A stretch of DNA of 64,000 bases from Cyclobacteriaceae bacterium (lineage in GTDB: Bacteria; Bacteroidota; Bacteroidia; Cytophagales; Cyclobacteriaceae): positions 978,492 through 1,042,491 of the forward strand of contig JAHBUE010000001.1 in the NCBI GenBank assembly GCA_019638235.1, given 5' to 3'. Made by a program: the position numbers and the translations under genes. Positions 43,368-53,413 of this stretch are shown in pieces (position 1 is the first letter of the stretch; every line of letters starts with the position of its first letter). Under the pieces are notes generated by a model. The model was given only the letters and a program-made list of their open reading frames with translations. It had not been told where the DNA came from and searched no databases.

Positions 43368-43736
43368 ATGATACAAACCGAATCAAGACTTTCTGTTGCT
43401 GATAACAGCGGTGCCAAAGAGGTGCTTTGCGTTCATGTATTGGGCGGAAGCAGCAAGCGCTATGCAACAGTAGGCGATAAAATTGTAGTAACGGTAAAAT
43501 CGGCAATGCCGAGCAGCCAGGTAAAGAAGGGCACTGTTTCCAGGGCTGTTGTGGTAAGAACTACCAAAGAAGTAAGAAGAAAAGACGGCTCATACATTCG
43601 TTTTGAAGATAACGCAGCCGTTCTTTTAAACGCCCAGGACGAACCACGCGGAACCCGTATTTTCGGCCCGGTGGCGCGCGAGCTTAGAGAAAAGCAGTTT
43701 ATGAAAATAGTGTCATTGGCACCTGAAGTGATTTAA
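43368..43736 (+). CDS. rplN: 50S ribosomal protein L14
   Basis: This 122-residue protein at the subunit interface begins [20 protein letters not shown]; the C-terminus [20 protein letters not shown] is fully typical. Same length as E. coli L14 (123). Confidence 0.96.
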   Translation: MIQTESRLSVADNSGAKEVLCVHVLGGSSKRYATVGDKIVVTVKSAMPSSQVKKGTVSRAVVVRTTKEVRRKDGSYIRFEDNAAVLLNAQDEPRGTRIFGPVARELREKQFMKIVSLAPEVI

Positions 43737-43740
43737 TACC

Positions 43741-44082
43741 ATGAACAGAAAATATAACAAGCAACCAAAACTACACGTTCGCAAAGGCGATACGGTTAAG
43801 GTTATTGCCGGTGATGACAAAGGCAAAACCGGAAAAGTATTGGAGATTGTAACCACAAAAAGCCGTGTTATTGTTGAGGGAATCAACATTGTAACGAAAC
43901 ACGAAAAACCTTCTGCCGGAAAGCCAGAAGGTGGTATCAAGAAAACTGAAGCAGGTATTCATATCAGCAACGTTATGCTGGTTGACCCTGCAAGTGGCAA
44001 CCCTACCCGCATTGGCCGCAAGCTCAATGAAAAGGGTAAGTTGCAGCGTTATTCAAAGAAAACAGGAGAATTAATAAAATAA
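43741..44082 (+). CDS. rplX: 50S ribosomal protein L24
   Basis: This 113-residue assembly-initiator protein carries the KOW motif [20 protein letters not shown]. It shares its last base with rplE. Confidence 0.95.
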   Translation: MNRKYNKQPKLHVRKGDTVKVIAGDDKGKTGKVLEIVTTKSRVIVEGINIVTKHEKPSAGKPEGGIKKTEAGIHISNVMLVDPASGNPTRIGRKLNEKGKLQRYSKKTGELIK

Positions 44083-44639
44083 TGGCTACTCCAAGATTAA
44101 AAGAAAAGTACGTTAAGGAAATTGTTCCGGCTCTGAAAGATAAGTTTCAGTATAGCTCGGTTATGCAGGTTCCTAAAATTGAAAAAATCAGCATCAACAA
44201 GGGTATGGGTATTGCCGTAACCGACAAAAAGCTGATTGATGTTGCGCTTGAAGAAATCACCGCCATCACCGGTCAGAAAGCCGTGGCTACTAAATCGAAG
44301 AAGGCGATTTCGAACTTCAAACTGCGTGAAGACATGCCTATTGGTGTGAAAGTAACGCTGCGTGGCACTAAAATGTATGAGTTCCTCGACAGGCTGATGA
44401 GCATTGCCCTTCCGCGTGTACGCGATTTTCGTGGCATAAATCCGAAAGGCTTTGATGGCCGTGGTAACTATACACTCGGTGTGAAAGAACAGATTATTTT
44501 CCCTGAGATTTCCATCGACAAGGTGAATAAGATAAGCGGTATGGACATCACGTTTGTAACTACCGCTCAAACTGATGAAGAAAGTTACGAGCTCCTGAAG
44601 GCTTTCGGGATGCCGTTCGCTAATGCTAATAAGAATTAA
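44082..44639 (+). CDS. rplE: 50S ribosomal protein L5
   Basis: This is a 185-residue 5S rRNA-binding protein of the central protuberance. Conserved features are [20 protein letters not shown], the [20 protein letters not shown] loop and [16 protein letters not shown]. Confidence 0.96.
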   Translation: MATPRLKEKYVKEIVPALKDKFQYSSVMQVPKIEKISINKGMGIAVTDKKLIDVALEEITAITGQKAVATKSKKAISNFKLREDMPIGVKVTLRGTKMYEFLDRLMSIALPRVRDFRGINPKGFDGRGNYTLGVKEQIIFPEISIDKVNKISGMDITFVTTAQTDEESYELLKAFGMPFANANKN

Positions 44640-44648
44640 AAATTTGCT

Positions 44649-44918
44649 ATGGCTAAATTATCTGTAATTGCAAGGCAAACCAAAAGAGAGAGATTGGCAG
44701 CGGTACACGCAGCCAAGCGCAAGGCTTTGAAAGAAGCCGGTGACTACCAGGCGCTTGATAAGCTCCCGCGTAACGCCTCTCCGGTGCGCCTGAAGAACAG
44801 GTGCAAACTTACGGGCCGTCCTAAGGGGTATATGGGAAAGTTTGGCGTATGCCGGAATGTTTTCCGTGAAATGGCCTCTGCGGGAAAAATCCCGGGTTTG
44901 ACCAAGGCGAGCTGGTAA
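44649..44918 (+). CDS. rpsN: 30S ribosomal protein S14
   Basis: This is an 89-residue head protein. It ends in the conserved [18 protein letters not shown], after [20 protein letters not shown]. It is the longer, zinc-independent type, without paired CxxC motifs. A 173-base gap with hairpins and a promoter follows. Confidence 0.95.
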   Translation: MAKLSVIARQTKRERLAAVHAAKRKALKEAGDYQALDKLPRNASPVRLKNRCKLTGRPKGYMGKFGVCRNVFREMASAGKIPGLTKASW

Positions 44919-44958
44919 AACAGCGCGAAAACGACATATTAGGTTGCTGAGTGCCAAG

Positions 44959-44993
44959 GTCTTCCGGCACCGATACTATCGGATAAGGAAGAA
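44959..44993 (+). other. Tandem small hairpins in the rpsN-rpsH gap
   Basis: Within the 44919-45091 gap, GTGCC and GGCAC form one stem and CCGAT/ATCGG a second, directly adjacent one. They follow rpsN and precede the internal promoter. They could be a 3' end or a processing signal; no long T-run follows. Confidence 0.35.
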
Positions 44994-45005
44994 ACCAGGT
45001 GACAG

Positions 45006-45036
45006 TTTGGATAACAAAAATTGTTAGGTATCTTTG
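45006..45036 (+). promoter_or_regulatory. Internal ribosomal-operon promoter (TTTG-N19-TATCTTTG)
   Basis: TTTG (45006-45009) and TATCTTTG (45029-45036) are 19 bases apart, identical in design to the promoter before rplC. Directly after it is a hairpin, AGCCCGTT/AACGGGCT (45038-45060), followed by a T-run at 45064-45069. The rpsH ATG follows 56 bases after the -7 element. Confidence 0.75.
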
Positions 45037-45037
45037 C

Positions 45038-45069
45038 AGCCCGTTTTGAACGAACGGGCTTGCTTTTTT
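45038..45069 (+). terminator. Terminator- or attenuator-like hairpin before rpsH
   Basis: An 8-bp stem (AGCCCGTT with AACGGGCT, 7-base loop) followed by TGCTTTTTT lies in the 5' leader of the rpsH transcript. It may end read-through from rpsN or attenuate transcripts from the internal promoter. Confidence 0.45.
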
Positions 45070-45091
45070 AATGAGCGTAAAGAAATAGAAA

Positions 45092-45490
45092 ATGACTGAT
45101 CCTATTTCAGACTATTTGACCAGGTTGCGTAACGCAATCAAATCCAACCACAAAGTGGTAGAGATTCCTGCGTCTAACCTGAAGAAAGAAATAACCAAGG
45201 TGTTATTTGACAAAGGTTATATCCTTAACTACAAGTTTGAGGAAGGCCCAACGCCACAGGGTACAATCAAGATTGCCTTGAAGTACAACCCTGAAACGCG
45301 CGAGTCGGCAATAACCAGATTGCAGCGCGTAAGTACGCCCGGCTTGAGAAAATATGCAAACACCGGAACCTTGCCGCGCGTAATGAACGGCCTGGGTGTT
45401 GCCATTATCTCAACATCGCGGGGTGTAGTTACCGATAAGGAAGCCCGCAAGTTGAATGTGGGTGGTGAAGTATTGTGTTACGTGTATTAA
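45092..45490 (+). CDS. rpsH: 30S ribosomal protein S8
   Basis: This 132-residue protein binds the central domain of 16S rRNA. It begins MTDPISDYLTRLRNAIKSNH and ends with the conserved STSRGVVTDKEARKLNVGGE. It is the first gene after the internal promoter. In E. coli S8 represses the spc operon. Confidence 0.96.
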   Translation: MTDPISDYLTRLRNAIKSNHKVVEIPASNLKKEITKVLFDKGYILNYKFEEGPTPQGTIKIALKYNPETRESAITRLQRVSTPGLRKYANTGTLPRVMNGLGVAIISTSRGVVTDKEARKLNVGGEVLCYVY

Positions 45491-45502
45491 CCGACCGAAG
45501 CC

Positions 45503-46060
45503 ATGTCACGAATAGGAAAATTACCCATCGAATTGCCCCAGGGCGTTACTGTTAATTACAGTAAAGACAATAACACAGTTTCGGTAAAAGGCCCGAAAGG
45601 TGAACTTAAACAAGTTATTGATAGCGATTTCGTCATCAAGCAAGAAAATGGCGAACTGGTTGTTGAACGCCCTACCGAGCAAAAACGCCACAAGGCCATG
45701 CACGGTCTTTACCGGGCATTGATCGCCAACATGATTGAAGGCGTGAATAAAGGATACAAGCACCAACTTGAATTGGTAGGTGTAGGGTACAAGGCAAGCG
45801 CCCAGGCGAACGTGCTTGAGCTTAGCTTAGGATATTCGCACAACATCTTTCTGGCAATACCAGGCGAGTTGAAAGTGCAGGCCATACAGGAAAAAGGTTC
45901 TAACCCTACCATCATTCTGGAAGGCATTGATAAGCAATTGATTGGCCAGGTGGCCGCTAAAATAAAATCGCTGCGTAAAGTTGAGCCTTACAAAGGAAAA
46001 GGTATCCGCTTCACAGGCGAACATGTACGCAGAAAAGCAGGTAAGGCTGCAGCTAAATAA
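45503..46060 (+). CDS. rplF: 50S ribosomal protein L6
   Basis: This is a 185-residue protein of two related domains near the GTPase centre. It begins MSRIGKLPIELPQGVTVNYS; the C-terminal signature is EPYKGKGIRFTGEHVRRKAG. Confidence 0.96.
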   Translation: MSRIGKLPIELPQGVTVNYSKDNNTVSVKGPKGELKQVIDSDFVIKQENGELVVERPTEQKRHKAMHGLYRALIANMIEGVNKGYKHQLELVGVGYKASAQANVLELSLGYSHNIFLAIPGELKVQAIQEKGSNPTIILEGIDKQLIGQVAAKIKSLRKVEPYKGKGIRFTGEHVRRKAGKAAAK

Positions 46061-46089
46061 TTAAAGCATCATAGAAAACAACTACCTCT

Positions 46090-46440
46090 ATGGCAGGCAA
46101 GAACACAGAAAGAAGAGAAAGAATAAAGAAAGGCGTTCGGAAGAAGATTTCCGGAACGACTGACAGGCCCAGGTTATCCGTTTTTCGGAGCAACCGTGGC
46201 ATATATGCGCAGATCATTGACGATCAGAAGGGTGTAACGTTGGCCTCGGCATCAACTGTTGAGATTGGCAAGAACACCTCGCTGAACATCGAGAATTCAA
46301 AAAGCGTGGGTAAGAAGATTGCTGAAAAGGCAATTGCTTCCGGGATAAACTCGATCGTGTTTGATCGCAATGGTTACCTGTACCACGGTAATATTAAAGC
46401 CCTGGCCGAAGGCGCAAGGGAAGGTGGTTTGAAATTCTAA
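46090..46440 (+). CDS. rplR: 50S ribosomal protein L18
   Basis: This is a 116-residue 5S rRNA-binding protein. Conserved motifs are [20 protein letters not shown] and [20 protein letters not shown]. It follows rplF by 29 bases. Confidence 0.95.
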   Translation: MAGKNTERRERIKKGVRKKISGTTDRPRLSVFRSNRGIYAQIIDDQKGVTLASASTVEIGKNTSLNIENSKSVGKKIAEKAIASGINSIVFDRNGYLYHGNIKALAEGAREGGLKF

Positions 46441-46452
46441 GGAAAAAGAAAT

Positions 46453-46971
46453 ATGTCAGTAAGCAACATCAGTACAGTTAAGGCAAGCGAAATCGATTTG
46501 AAAGAAAAGGTCGTTGCCATTGAACGTGTAGCCAAGGTGGTAAAAGGCGGACGCAGGTTCAGCTTTGCTGCCATTGTGGTGGTGGGAGATGGCAATGGTG
46601 TGGTGGGTTATGGTTTGGGTAAAGCCAACGAAGTAACCGATGCCATTACCAAAGGCGTTGACGATGCCAAGAAACACTTGGTAAAAGTGCCGATTGCAAA
46701 GGGTACGGTTCCGCACGAAGCCATCGGCAAATTTGGTGGTGGATTGGTGCTGTTGAAGCCTGCCGCGCCCGGTACCGGTGTAATTGCCGGTGGTGCGATG
46801 CGCGCTGTACTGGAAAGTGCCGGTATTCACAATGTATTGGCAAAGTCAAAAGGTTCTTCTAACCCGCACAATGTGGTAAAAGCTACATTCAACGCGCTTA
46901 CCAACATGCGCGATGCCGTTACGGTTGCGAAGAACAGAGGTGTGTCATTATCTAAAGTGTTTAATGGTTAA
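46453..46971 (+). CDS. rpsE: 30S ribosomal protein S5
   Basis: This 172-residue protein is important for decoding accuracy. It has the dsRNA-binding-like N-domain ([20 protein letters not shown]) and the C-domain [20 protein letters not shown]. Confidence 0.96.
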   Translation: MSVSNISTVKASEIDLKEKVVAIERVAKVVKGGRRFSFAAIVVVGDGNGVVGYGLGKANEVTDAITKGVDDAKKHLVKVPIAKGTVPHEAIGKFGGGLVLLKPAAPGTGVIAGGAMRAVLESAGIHNVLAKSKGSSNPHNVVKATFNALTNMRDAVTVAKNRGVSLSKVFNG

Positions 46972-46975
46972 TGCC

Positions 46976-47155
46976 ATGAGTAAAGTAAAGATTACACAGT
47001 CGAGAAGCGATATTAAAAGGCCCGAAACCCAGCAGCGTACGTTGCGTGCATTAGGGCTTGGTAAGGTGAACAAATCGGTAGAAGTGGAGTTAACTCCGCA
47101 GATTGCTGGTATGATTACCAAAGTGAATCATTTGATTACGGTACAAGAACTTTAA
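46976..47155 (+). CDS. rpmD: 50S ribosomal protein L30
   Basis: This 59-residue protein starts at MSKVKITQSRSDIKRPETQQ; the family core LRALGLGKVNKSVEVE is clear. An open frame reaches upstream into rpsE, but the ATG at 46976, 4 bases after the rpsE stop, gives the normal length. Confidence 0.94.
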   Translation: MSKVKITQSRSDIKRPETQQRTLRALGLGKVNKSVEVELTPQIAGMITKVNHLITVQEL

Positions 47156-47159
47156 TACG

Positions 47160-47606
47160 ATGAAGTTACATACATTAAAACCTGCCGAAGGTTCTGTTAA
47201 AACCAACAAGCGTCTTGGTCGTGGCCAGGGCTCCGGTGGAACCACTGCGGGTCGCGGTCATAAAGGTGCTAAGTCACGTTCGGGCTACTCCAAGAAATTC
47301 GGTTTTGAAGGAGGACAGATGCCGTTACAGCGCAGGGTGCCTAAGTTTGGCTTTAAGAACAACGATAAAATTTTCTTCAAGGCTGTTAACCTTGACGTAC
47401 TCGAAACACTGGCCGTTAAAATCAATTCGGCAGACATCAGTGTGCAGGTGCTCATCGATAATGGTATTGTAGGTAAAAAGGATAAAGTAAAAGTTCTGGG
47501 AAGAGGAGAGTTAAAATCGAAAGTGAACGTTCAGGCTCATGCTTTTTCTGACACAGCCGTAAAGGCTATTGAGAAAGTGGGCGGATCGGCAACCCCTGTT
47601 AAATAA
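47160..47606 (+). CDS. rplO: 50S ribosomal protein L15
   Basis: This is a 148-residue protein with the Gly-rich N-terminus TNKRLGRGQGSGGTTAGRGH and the C-terminal VNVQAHAFSDTAVKAIEKVG. It is followed by secY after 2 bases. Confidence 0.95.
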   Translation: MKLHTLKPAEGSVKTNKRLGRGQGSGGTTAGRGHKGAKSRSGYSKKFGFEGGQMPLQRRVPKFGFKNNDKIFFKAVNLDVLETLAVKINSADISVQVLIDNGIVGKKDKVKVLGRGELKSKVNVQAHAFSDTAVKAIEKVGGSATPVK

Positions 47607-47608
47607 CA

Positions 47609-48928
47609 ATGAAGCGTTTTTTTACTACCATACGGAATATTTTTTCAATTGAAGACCTAAGGGTTCGGATCCTGAACACAATCGGATTCCTGGTCATCTT
47701 CAGGCTGGGTTCTTTTATTGTGTTGCCGGGTGTCGATCCGGTTATCCTTGAGCAGAACGCAGTTTCGGGTGGTATTTTTGATTTGCTAAACACATTCCTG
47801 GGTGGGTCATTCAGCCGGGCATCCATTTTTGCGTTGGGTATTATGCCCTACATCTCGGCTTCCATTATTGTGCAGTTGCTTGGTTTTGCGGTTCCGTATT
47901 TCCAGAAAATGCAAAAGGAGGGCGACTCTGGACGTAAGCGTTTAAATCAAATCACCCGCGTGCTGACAATCTTCATCACCGGTTTTCAATCTTACGGATA
48001 CATCCGGGGTACTATCCCAACAGAAGCAATTACTACGCCCGGTATGTTTTTCTACGTGTCATCAATCGTTATCCTGATTGCCGGAACTATGTTTTGTATG
48101 TGGTTAGGCGAACGGATTACAGATAAAGGTATCGGTAACGGTATTTCCATGCTTATCATGATTGGTATTGTATCCCGTTTTCCGGGTGCCATTATTGATG
48201 AAGCGGTTAACCAGCGTGGGTTAGATGGTGCCTTGCTATTCATTATTGAATTGCTTGCCTTGTTTGGTGTAGTGATGGGTGTGATTATGCTCACACAGGC
48301 CACACGCAGAATACCGATCCAGTATGCCAAGCAGGTTATCGGAAATAAACTTTACGGAGGCAAGCGCGATTTTATTCCGCTTAAACTGAATTCTGCTGGT
48401 GTTATGCCAATCATCTTCGCGCAAGCGTTGATGTTCATTCCGGCATTGTTGGCGGGTATCTGGAGAGATAGTGATGTGGGAGCTTACATTGGTTCTACAT
48501 TCTCTGACTTTACTACCTGGCAGTATAACCTGTTGTTCGGTACATTGATCCTGGTCTTTACATTTTTCTATACGGCAATCACGATTAACTCGAACGACAT
48601 TGCTGATAATTTGAAACGAAATGGTGGTTTTGTTCCAGGCATTAAGCCGGGCAAGCAAACCGCTGAATTTATAGATACTGTTTTATCAAGAATTACACTT
48701 CCGGGTGCGTTGTTCCTGGTGATCGTTGCTATCCTTCCGGCTTTTGCCGTTAAGGCCGGTGTCGGTCAGAATTTTGCGCAGTTTTATGGTGGTACATCAT
48801 TGCTGATTATGGTTGGGGTTATCCTCGATACATTACAGCAGATTGAAAGCCATCTGTTAATGCGTCACTATGAAGGGATGATGAAGTCTGGTCGTGTAAA
48901 AGGTCGTTCTCAATTTGCTGCGGCTTAA
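47609..48928 (+). CDS. secY: Preprotein translocase subunit SecY
   Basis: This 439-residue protein has ten membrane helices and forms the Sec channel. Signature stretches are ALGIMPYISASIIVQLLGF, DKGIGNGISMLIMIGIVSRF and the C-terminal cytoplasmic loop with NGGFVPGIKPGKQTAEFID. It lies within the ribosomal operon as in most bacteria; adk is not between secY and map. Confidence 0.96.
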   Translation: MKRFFTTIRNIFSIEDLRVRILNTIGFLVIFRLGSFIVLPGVDPVILEQNAVSGGIFDLLNTFLGGSFSRASIFALGIMPYISASIIVQLLGFAVPYFQKMQKEGDSGRKRLNQITRVLTIFITGFQSYGYIRGTIPTEAITTPGMFFYVSSIVILIAGTMFCMWLGERITDKGIGNGISMLIMIGIVSRFPGAIIDEAVNQRGLDGALLFIIELLALFGVVMGVIMLTQATRRIPIQYAKQVIGNKLYGGKRDFIPLKLNSAGVMPIIFAQALMFIPALLAGIWRDSDVGAYIGSTFSDFTTWQYNLLFGTLILVFTFFYTAITINSNDIADNLKRNGGFVPGIKPGKQTAEFIDTVLSRITLPGALFLVIVAILPAFAVKAGVGQNFAQFYGGTSLLIMVGVILDTLQQIESHLLMRHYEGMMKSGRVKGRSQFAAA

Positions 48929-48935
48929 GTGCTAA

Positions 48936-49733
48936 ATGGTTCACTTAAAGACTGGCGAAGAGGTTGAAATCATCAAGGAGAGTGCCCAGATTTTGGGCAA
49001 GGCTCATGGTGAAGTAGCCCGGTTAGTGAAACCGGGTGTAAAAACATCTGCGTTAGACAAAGTGGCGGAGGAATTTATCCGTGATCATGGAGGAGTACCG
49101 TCCTTCAAGAATTACAACGGAAGTTTTCCAGCGTCTCTTTGTATTTCGGTGAACGAAGTTGTGGTTCATGGATTTCCCGGAAACTACGAACTGCGGGAGG
49201 GGGATATTATAGCGGTGGATTGCGGTGTGTACTATAAAGGGTATCACAGCGATTCGGCTTATACCTACCCGCTGGAAGGTGCTAAACCAGAGATTTTGCT
49301 CTTATTGGAGCGAACGTATGAATCTCTCCTCAGGGGCATTGAACAGGCAAAAGCCGGAAACCGGATGGGCGATGTAAGTCATGCCATTCAAAGCTATGTA
49401 GAAAGCTTTGGTTATGGCGTGGTGCGTGAGTTGGTTGGACATGGTGTTGGTAAAAACCTGCACGAAGACCCGGAAGTGCCAAACTACGGAAAGCGCGGAA
49501 AGGGTGTAAAACTTATTCCGGGAATGGTGTTTGCCATTGAGCCGATGATCAACCTCGGAACAAAAAATGTTGTTCAGGAGCGCGATGGATGGACAATCCG
49601 CACTGCCGACAGAAGACCATCAGCTCACTTTGAGCACATGGTGGCGATAACGAAGGAAGGGACAGAAGTGTTAACAACACATAAGTATATAGAAGAAAAT
49701 TATTCATATAAGTGGCGAAACAAAAGTCGATAG
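48936..49733 (+). CDS. map: Methionine aminopeptidase, type I
   Basis: This 265-residue metalloenzyme removes N-terminal Met. The metal ligands are visible: Asp in [20 protein letters not shown] (two Asp), His in [15 protein letters not shown], Glu in [10 protein letters not shown] and Glu in a later [11 protein letters not shown]. Its 3' end overlaps infA by 22 bases. Confidence 0.95.
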   Translation: MVHLKTGEEVEIIKESAQILGKAHGEVARLVKPGVKTSALDKVAEEFIRDHGGVPSFKNYNGSFPASLCISVNEVVVHGFPGNYELREGDIIAVDCGVYYKGYHSDSAYTYPLEGAKPEILLLLERTYESLLRGIEQAKAGNRMGDVSHAIQSYVESFGYGVVRELVGHGVGKNLHEDPEVPNYGKRGKGVKLIPGMVFAIEPMINLGTKNVVQERDGWTIRTADRRPSAHFEHMVAITKEGTEVLTTHKYIEENYSYKWRNKSR

Positions 49734-49930
49734 AACAGGATGGAACGATAACGGAAGCGTTATCAAATGCCATGTTTCGTGTTCAGTTGGAAAACGGCCA
49801 CGAAGTGTTGGCACACATTTCCGGTAAAATGCGGATGCACTACATCCGGATATTGCCGGGCGATAAAGTAAGGTTGGAGATGTCGCCTTATGATTTGACA
49901 AAAGGAAGAATTGTGTTTAGATATAAATAA
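49712..49930 (+). CDS. infA: Translation initiation factor IF-1
   Basis: This 72-residue OB-fold factor binds the ribosomal A site during initiation. It begins [20 protein letters not shown] with a GTG start codon inside the 3' end of map (22-base overlap). It ends [14 protein letters not shown], as family members do. Confidence 0.95.
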   Translation: MAKQKSIEQDGTITEALSNAMFRVQLENGHEVLAHISGKMRMHYIRILPGDKVRLEMSPYDLTKGRIVFRYK

Positions 49931-49972
49931 AAATAAGGCGCAACGTGTTGTGCCTGCAAACGACAGAATAAA

Positions 49973-50089
49973 ATGAAAGTTAAAGCATCCATAAAAAAGC
50001 GTAGCGCTGATTGTAAGATCATCAGGCGTAAGGGCAAATTGTATGTGATTAACAAGAAGAATCCTCGTTACAAACAAAGACAGGGTTAA
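49973..50089 (+). CDS. rpmJ: 50S ribosomal protein L36
   Basis: This 38-residue protein starts [20 protein letters not shown] and ends RYKQRQG. Of the four zinc ligands of typical L36 only Cys14 remains (the others are Ser, Asn and Tyr), so this is the zinc-free type. It lies between infA and rpsM as in other bacteria. Confidence 0.93.
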   Translation: MKVKASIKKRSADCKIIRRKGKLYVINKKNPRYKQRQG

Positions 50090-50130
50090 TCTTTAATTGG
50101 ATTTTGAACAGAAACTGATAATAAAACAAC

Positions 50131-50511
50131 ATGGCAAGGATACAAGGTGTTGATATTCCGGATAACAAGCGAGGTGAGATCAGTCTCACCTACATCTATG
50201 GTATTGGCAGAAGAACAGCTCAGAAAATCTTAACCAATGCCGGTGTAGACTGGAGTAAAAGGGCAAAAGACTGGACGGACGAGGAATCGAACGCCATTCG
50301 TTCCATTATCTCCGAAGGCATTCGTGTGGAAGGTGCGCTGCGCTCGGAAGTGCAGTTAAGCATCAAACGCCTGATGGATATTGGCTGTTACCGTGGTCTT
50401 CGTCATCGTAAAGGACTTCCTGTACGCGGCCAGACAACAAAGAACAACGCCCGTACCCGTAAAGGAAAACGTAAGACAGTGGCCAACAAGAAGAAGGCTA
50501 CGAAAGGATAA
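50131..50511 (+). CDS. rpsM: 30S ribosomal protein S13
   Basis: This 126-residue head protein contacts the P-site tRNA and the subunit bridge. It begins [20 protein letters not shown]; the C-terminal [20 protein letters not shown] signature is present. Confidence 0.96.
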   Translation: MARIQGVDIPDNKRGEISLTYIYGIGRRTAQKILTNAGVDWSKRAKDWTDEESNAIRSIISEGIRVEGALRSEVQLSIKRLMDIGCYRGLRHRKGLPVRGQTTKNNARTRKGKRKTVANKKKATKG

Positions 50512-50541
50512 TCATTGACAGGATATAAATAAGCAAGAGTA

Positions 50542-50937
50542 ATGTCCTCAGACAAAAGAAAAGATAAAGCCAAGAAGCGCGTAGTACAGGTTGAAGCTAT
50601 GGGTCAGGCCCACATTCACGCTACGTTCAATAACATTGTAATTTCGATGACCAATTCAACCGGTCAGGTAATTACATGGTCGTCAGCCGGTAAAATGGGT
50701 TTTAAAGGCTCCAAGAAAAACACTCCTTATGCTGCTCAGGTAGCTGCGCAGGATTGTGCTTCGCGCGCCTTTGAATTAGGCTTGCGTAAAGTTGAGGTTT
50801 TTGTGAAAGGCCCCGGAGCCGGACGCGAGTCGGCTATCCGTACCATTCAGATTGCCGGAATTGAAATTACTTCTATTAAGGATATGACGCCACTTCCGCA
50901 CAACGGTTGCCGTCCGCCTAAGAAGAGAAGAGTTTAA
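50542..50937 (+). CDS. rpsK: 30S ribosomal protein S11
   Basis: This is a 131-residue platform protein. It has the conserved [20 protein letters not shown] and ends [17 protein letters not shown]. Confidence 0.96.
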   Translation: MSSDKRKDKAKKRVVQVEAMGQAHIHATFNNIVISMTNSTGQVITWSSAGKMGFKGSKKNTPYAAQVAAQDCASRAFELGLRKVEVFVKGPGAGRESAIRTIQIAGIEITSIKDMTPLPHNGCRPPKKRRV

Positions 50938-51073
50938 CAAAAATTAAAATTTGTGATTTTAGATTTATGATTTAATGAATCTGAAATCAGGAAAGAAAAT
51001 AAAGAATAGTAACAGTTGATGATTTAGAATTTAAAAAATCTGAAATCAACAATCTAAAATCAACAATAAAAAA
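50938..51073. repeat. AT-rich AATCTAAAATCA-type repeat cluster
   Basis: This 136-base gap between rpsK and rpsD is built of AATCT(G/A)AAATCA words: 50978-50989, 51037-51048 and 51051-51062. TGATTTTAGATT (50954-50965) is the exact inverse of the last. Similar words lie before the cytochrome c start region (32330-32365) and before eno. No promoter was recognised. Confidence 0.6.
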
Positions 51074-51679
51074 ATGGCACGATACACAGGCCCAAAAGCG
51101 AGAATTTCAAGACGATTCGGAGAGCCAATCTTAGGTGATAACAAGGCTATCCAGAAGAAAAACTATGCGCCCGGTATGCACGGCCGCGGAAAGAAAAGAA
51201 AGCAGTCGGAATATGCTACGCAGTTAGCTGAAAAGCAGAAAGCGAAGTATATCTACGGTTTGCTGGAGCGTCAATTCGCGAAGTTGTTTGATAAGGCTTC
51301 GCGTAAGAAAGGCGTTACCGGTGAGGTGTTGCTCCAGTTGCTTGAAGCACGTTTGGATAATACCGTGTACCGTTTGGGTATTGCTCCAACAAGGAGAGCA
51401 GCACGCCAATTGGTTTCGCATAAGCATATTTTAGTGAATGGCGACATTGTAAACATTCCGTCATTTACGTTGCGCCCTGGCGATAAAGTTGCCGTTCGCG
51501 AGAAATCCAAATCATTGGAAGCTATTACCGATAGCTTATCTATACAGGGGGTTAAAAAATATCCCTGGCTGGAGTGGGATGGATCAGAACTGGAAGGAAA
51601 ACTTATTCACATACCGGTTCGTCAGGATATCCCCGAGAACATCAATGAGCAATTGATCGTTGAATTGTACTCGAAGTAA
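51074..51679 (+). CDS. rpsD: 30S ribosomal protein S4
   Basis: This is a 201-residue primary 16S rRNA binder. It begins [20 protein letters not shown], with the S4 RNA-binding domain around [20 protein letters not shown] and [20 protein letters not shown]. Confidence 0.96.
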   Translation: MARYTGPKARISRRFGEPILGDNKAIQKKNYAPGMHGRGKKRKQSEYATQLAEKQKAKYIYGLLERQFAKLFDKASRKKGVTGEVLLQLLEARLDNTVYRLGIAPTRRAARQLVSHKHILVNGDIVNIPSFTLRPGDKVAVREKSKSLEAITDSLSIQGVKKYPWLEWDGSELEGKLIHIPVRQDIPENINEQLIVELYSK

Positions 51680-51704
51680 TTCTAACCATTAATCAGAACG
51701 CATT

Positions 51705-52694
51705 ATGTCAATATTAGCATTTCAAATCCCGGATAAAGTAGTAATGGAAAAAGCCGATGATTTTCACGGCAACTTTACCTTTAAACCGTTGGAAAAAGGC
51801 TACGGGGTTACCATAGGTAATGCCCTTCGCAGAATCCTCTTGTCTTCATTGGAAGGCTATGCGATAACCGGCATAAAAATACCCGGTGTGTTGCATGAGT
51901 TCTCTACTATTGAAGGTGTGGTAGAAGATGTTGCCGAGATTATCCTGAACCTGAAAATGGTTCGTTTTAAGAAGGTAACTGACGGCTTTGATACCAAAGT
52001 AACTATTAACATTAAAAAGCAGAAACAGTTTAAGGCTGCTGATATTACCAAATTCACTTCGGCATTTGAAGTGTTGAACCCTGAACACGTTATCTGTAAC
52101 CTTGATGAGTCGGCCAATTTTGAAATTGAACTGACCATTGAGAAAGGAAGAGGGTACCTTCCTGCAGAAGAAAATAAACCTACCGAACAAGTATTCGGAT
52201 TTATTCCTATCGATGCCATTTTCACTCCTATTAAGAATGTGAAGTTCAGCGTGGAGAATACCCGTGTGGAACAAAAGACCGACTACGAAAAGTTGGTTCT
52301 GGAAATTCAAACAGACGGTTCCATTCACCCTGAAAAAGCATTGGAAGGTGCAGCACATATCCTTATCAAGCACTTTGCTTTGTTCTCTGATAAATCAATG
52401 GAAATTGAAACAGGTAAGGATACTGAAGTTGAGCCGGTAGATGAAGAGCTGTTGCACATGCGCAAGCTGTTGAAAACTGCGCTTCACGATTTGGATTTGT
52501 CTGTTCGTGCCTACAACTGCCTCAAGGCGGCTGATGTAAAATCATTAGGCGACCTGGTAGAACTTGAAATTTCTGATATGATGAAGTTCAGAAATTTCGG
52601 TAAGAAATCGTTGGCTGAATTAGAGCAGTTAGTTGCCGACAAAGGACTTACGTTTGGTATGGACCTGGCTAAGTATAAACTGGAAGAAGATTAA
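51705..52694 (+). CDS. rpoA: DNA-directed RNA polymerase subunit alpha
   Basis: This 329-residue subunit has the assembly domain ([31 protein letters not shown]) and the C-terminal domain that binds UP elements and regulators ([36 protein letters not shown]). Confidence 0.97.
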   Translation: MSILAFQIPDKVVMEKADDFHGNFTFKPLEKGYGVTIGNALRRILLSSLEGYAITGIKIPGVLHEFSTIEGVVEDVAEIILNLKMVRFKKVTDGFDTKVTINIKKQKQFKAADITKFTSAFEVLNPEHVICNLDESANFEIELTIEKGRGYLPAEENKPTEQVFGFIPIDAIFTPIKNVKFSVENTRVEQKTDYEKLVLEIQTDGSIHPEKALEGAAHILIKHFALFSDKSMEIETGKDTEVEPVDEELLHMRKLLKTALHDLDLSVRAYNCLKAADVKSLGDLVELEISDMMKFRNFGKKSLAELEQLVADKGLTFGMDLAKYKLEED

Positions 52695-52699
52695 TAGAA

Positions 52700-53248
52700 A
52701 TGAGACACGGTAAGAAAGTAAATCATTTGGGAAGAACCGCCAGCCACCGCAGCGCATTGCTGTCGAACATGGCCTCTTCGCTCATTCTAAGCAAGCGCAT
52801 CACCACCACAGTGGCTAAGGCAAAAGCATTGCGCAAGTATGTTGAGCCGTTGATTACCAAGGCGAAAAGTGATACCATGCACTCGCGCAGAACGGTGTTT
52901 GCCTATCTTCAGAACAAAGAGTCTGTAAAAGAATTGTTTGGCACGGTTGCGTCAAGAACAGCCGAGCGTCCCGGAGGCTATACCCGCATTATTAAAATGG
53001 GTGATGTGCGCCTGGGCGACAATGCCGAGATGTGCCTCATCGAGCTGGTAGATTTCAATGACATTTATAAGAAAGAAGGCACTGCGAAGAAAGCAAAAAC
53101 CCGCAGAGGCCGTACTGCCAAAGCTAAAAAGGCTGATGAGGGCGCAGAAGTTGTAGCCGAAGCTGCAACTGAAGAGAAAGCCGAGAAGAAGCCGGCAAAG
53201 AAGCGTGCTAAAAAGGCCGATGCCGATAACGAGGCAAACGAAGCATAG
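52700..53248 (+). CDS. rplQ: 50S ribosomal protein L17
   Basis: This is a 182-residue protein. The first ~125 residues are the L17 core ([20 protein letters not shown], later [20 protein letters not shown]). The last ~55 are a Lys/Ala/Glu-rich tail absent in E. coli L17 (127). It is the last gene of the ribosomal operon, followed by a strong terminator. Confidence 0.95.
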   Translation: MRHGKKVNHLGRTASHRSALLSNMASSLILSKRITTTVAKAKALRKYVEPLITKAKSDTMHSRRTVFAYLQNKESVKELFGTVASRTAERPGGYTRIIKMGDVRLGDNAEMCLIELVDFNDIYKKEGTAKKAKTRRGRTAKAKKADEGAEVVAEAATEEKAEKKPAKKRAKKADADNEANEA

Positions 53249-53271
53249 TGCAGTATTTGAAAACTATATCG

Positions 53272-53304
53272 AAAGGGATTGAAGCTGATTCAATCCCTTT
53301 TTTA
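53272..53304 (+). terminator. Terminator of the ribosomal operon
   Basis: AAAGGGATTGAA and TTCAATCCCTTT form a perfect 12-bp stem with a 5-base loop, followed by Ts, 23 bases after rplQ. Confidence 0.88.
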
Positions 53305-53388
53305 TTGAAAAAGAAGTTGATAAAAGGGATTTAAAACGTTTGAGGCGAAAAAATTGGGCGTTTCGATTCCCGGTTTACACCTGAAGCT

Positions 53389-53396
53389 TATTTTTG
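53389..53396 (+). promoter_or_regulatory. Candidate -7 element (TATTTTTG) for carA
   Basis: This TAnnTTTG match lies 17 bases before the GTG at 53414. It also argues against the upstream in-frame start at 53354, which would lie in front of the promoter. Confidence 0.45.
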
Positions 53397-53413
53397 TAAA
53401 ACCACTGAATCGC

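Noticed and set aside
53354..53413. Earlier in-frame start for carA
   Set aside because: The extra 20 residues fall outside the family and would place the start before the likely -7 element.
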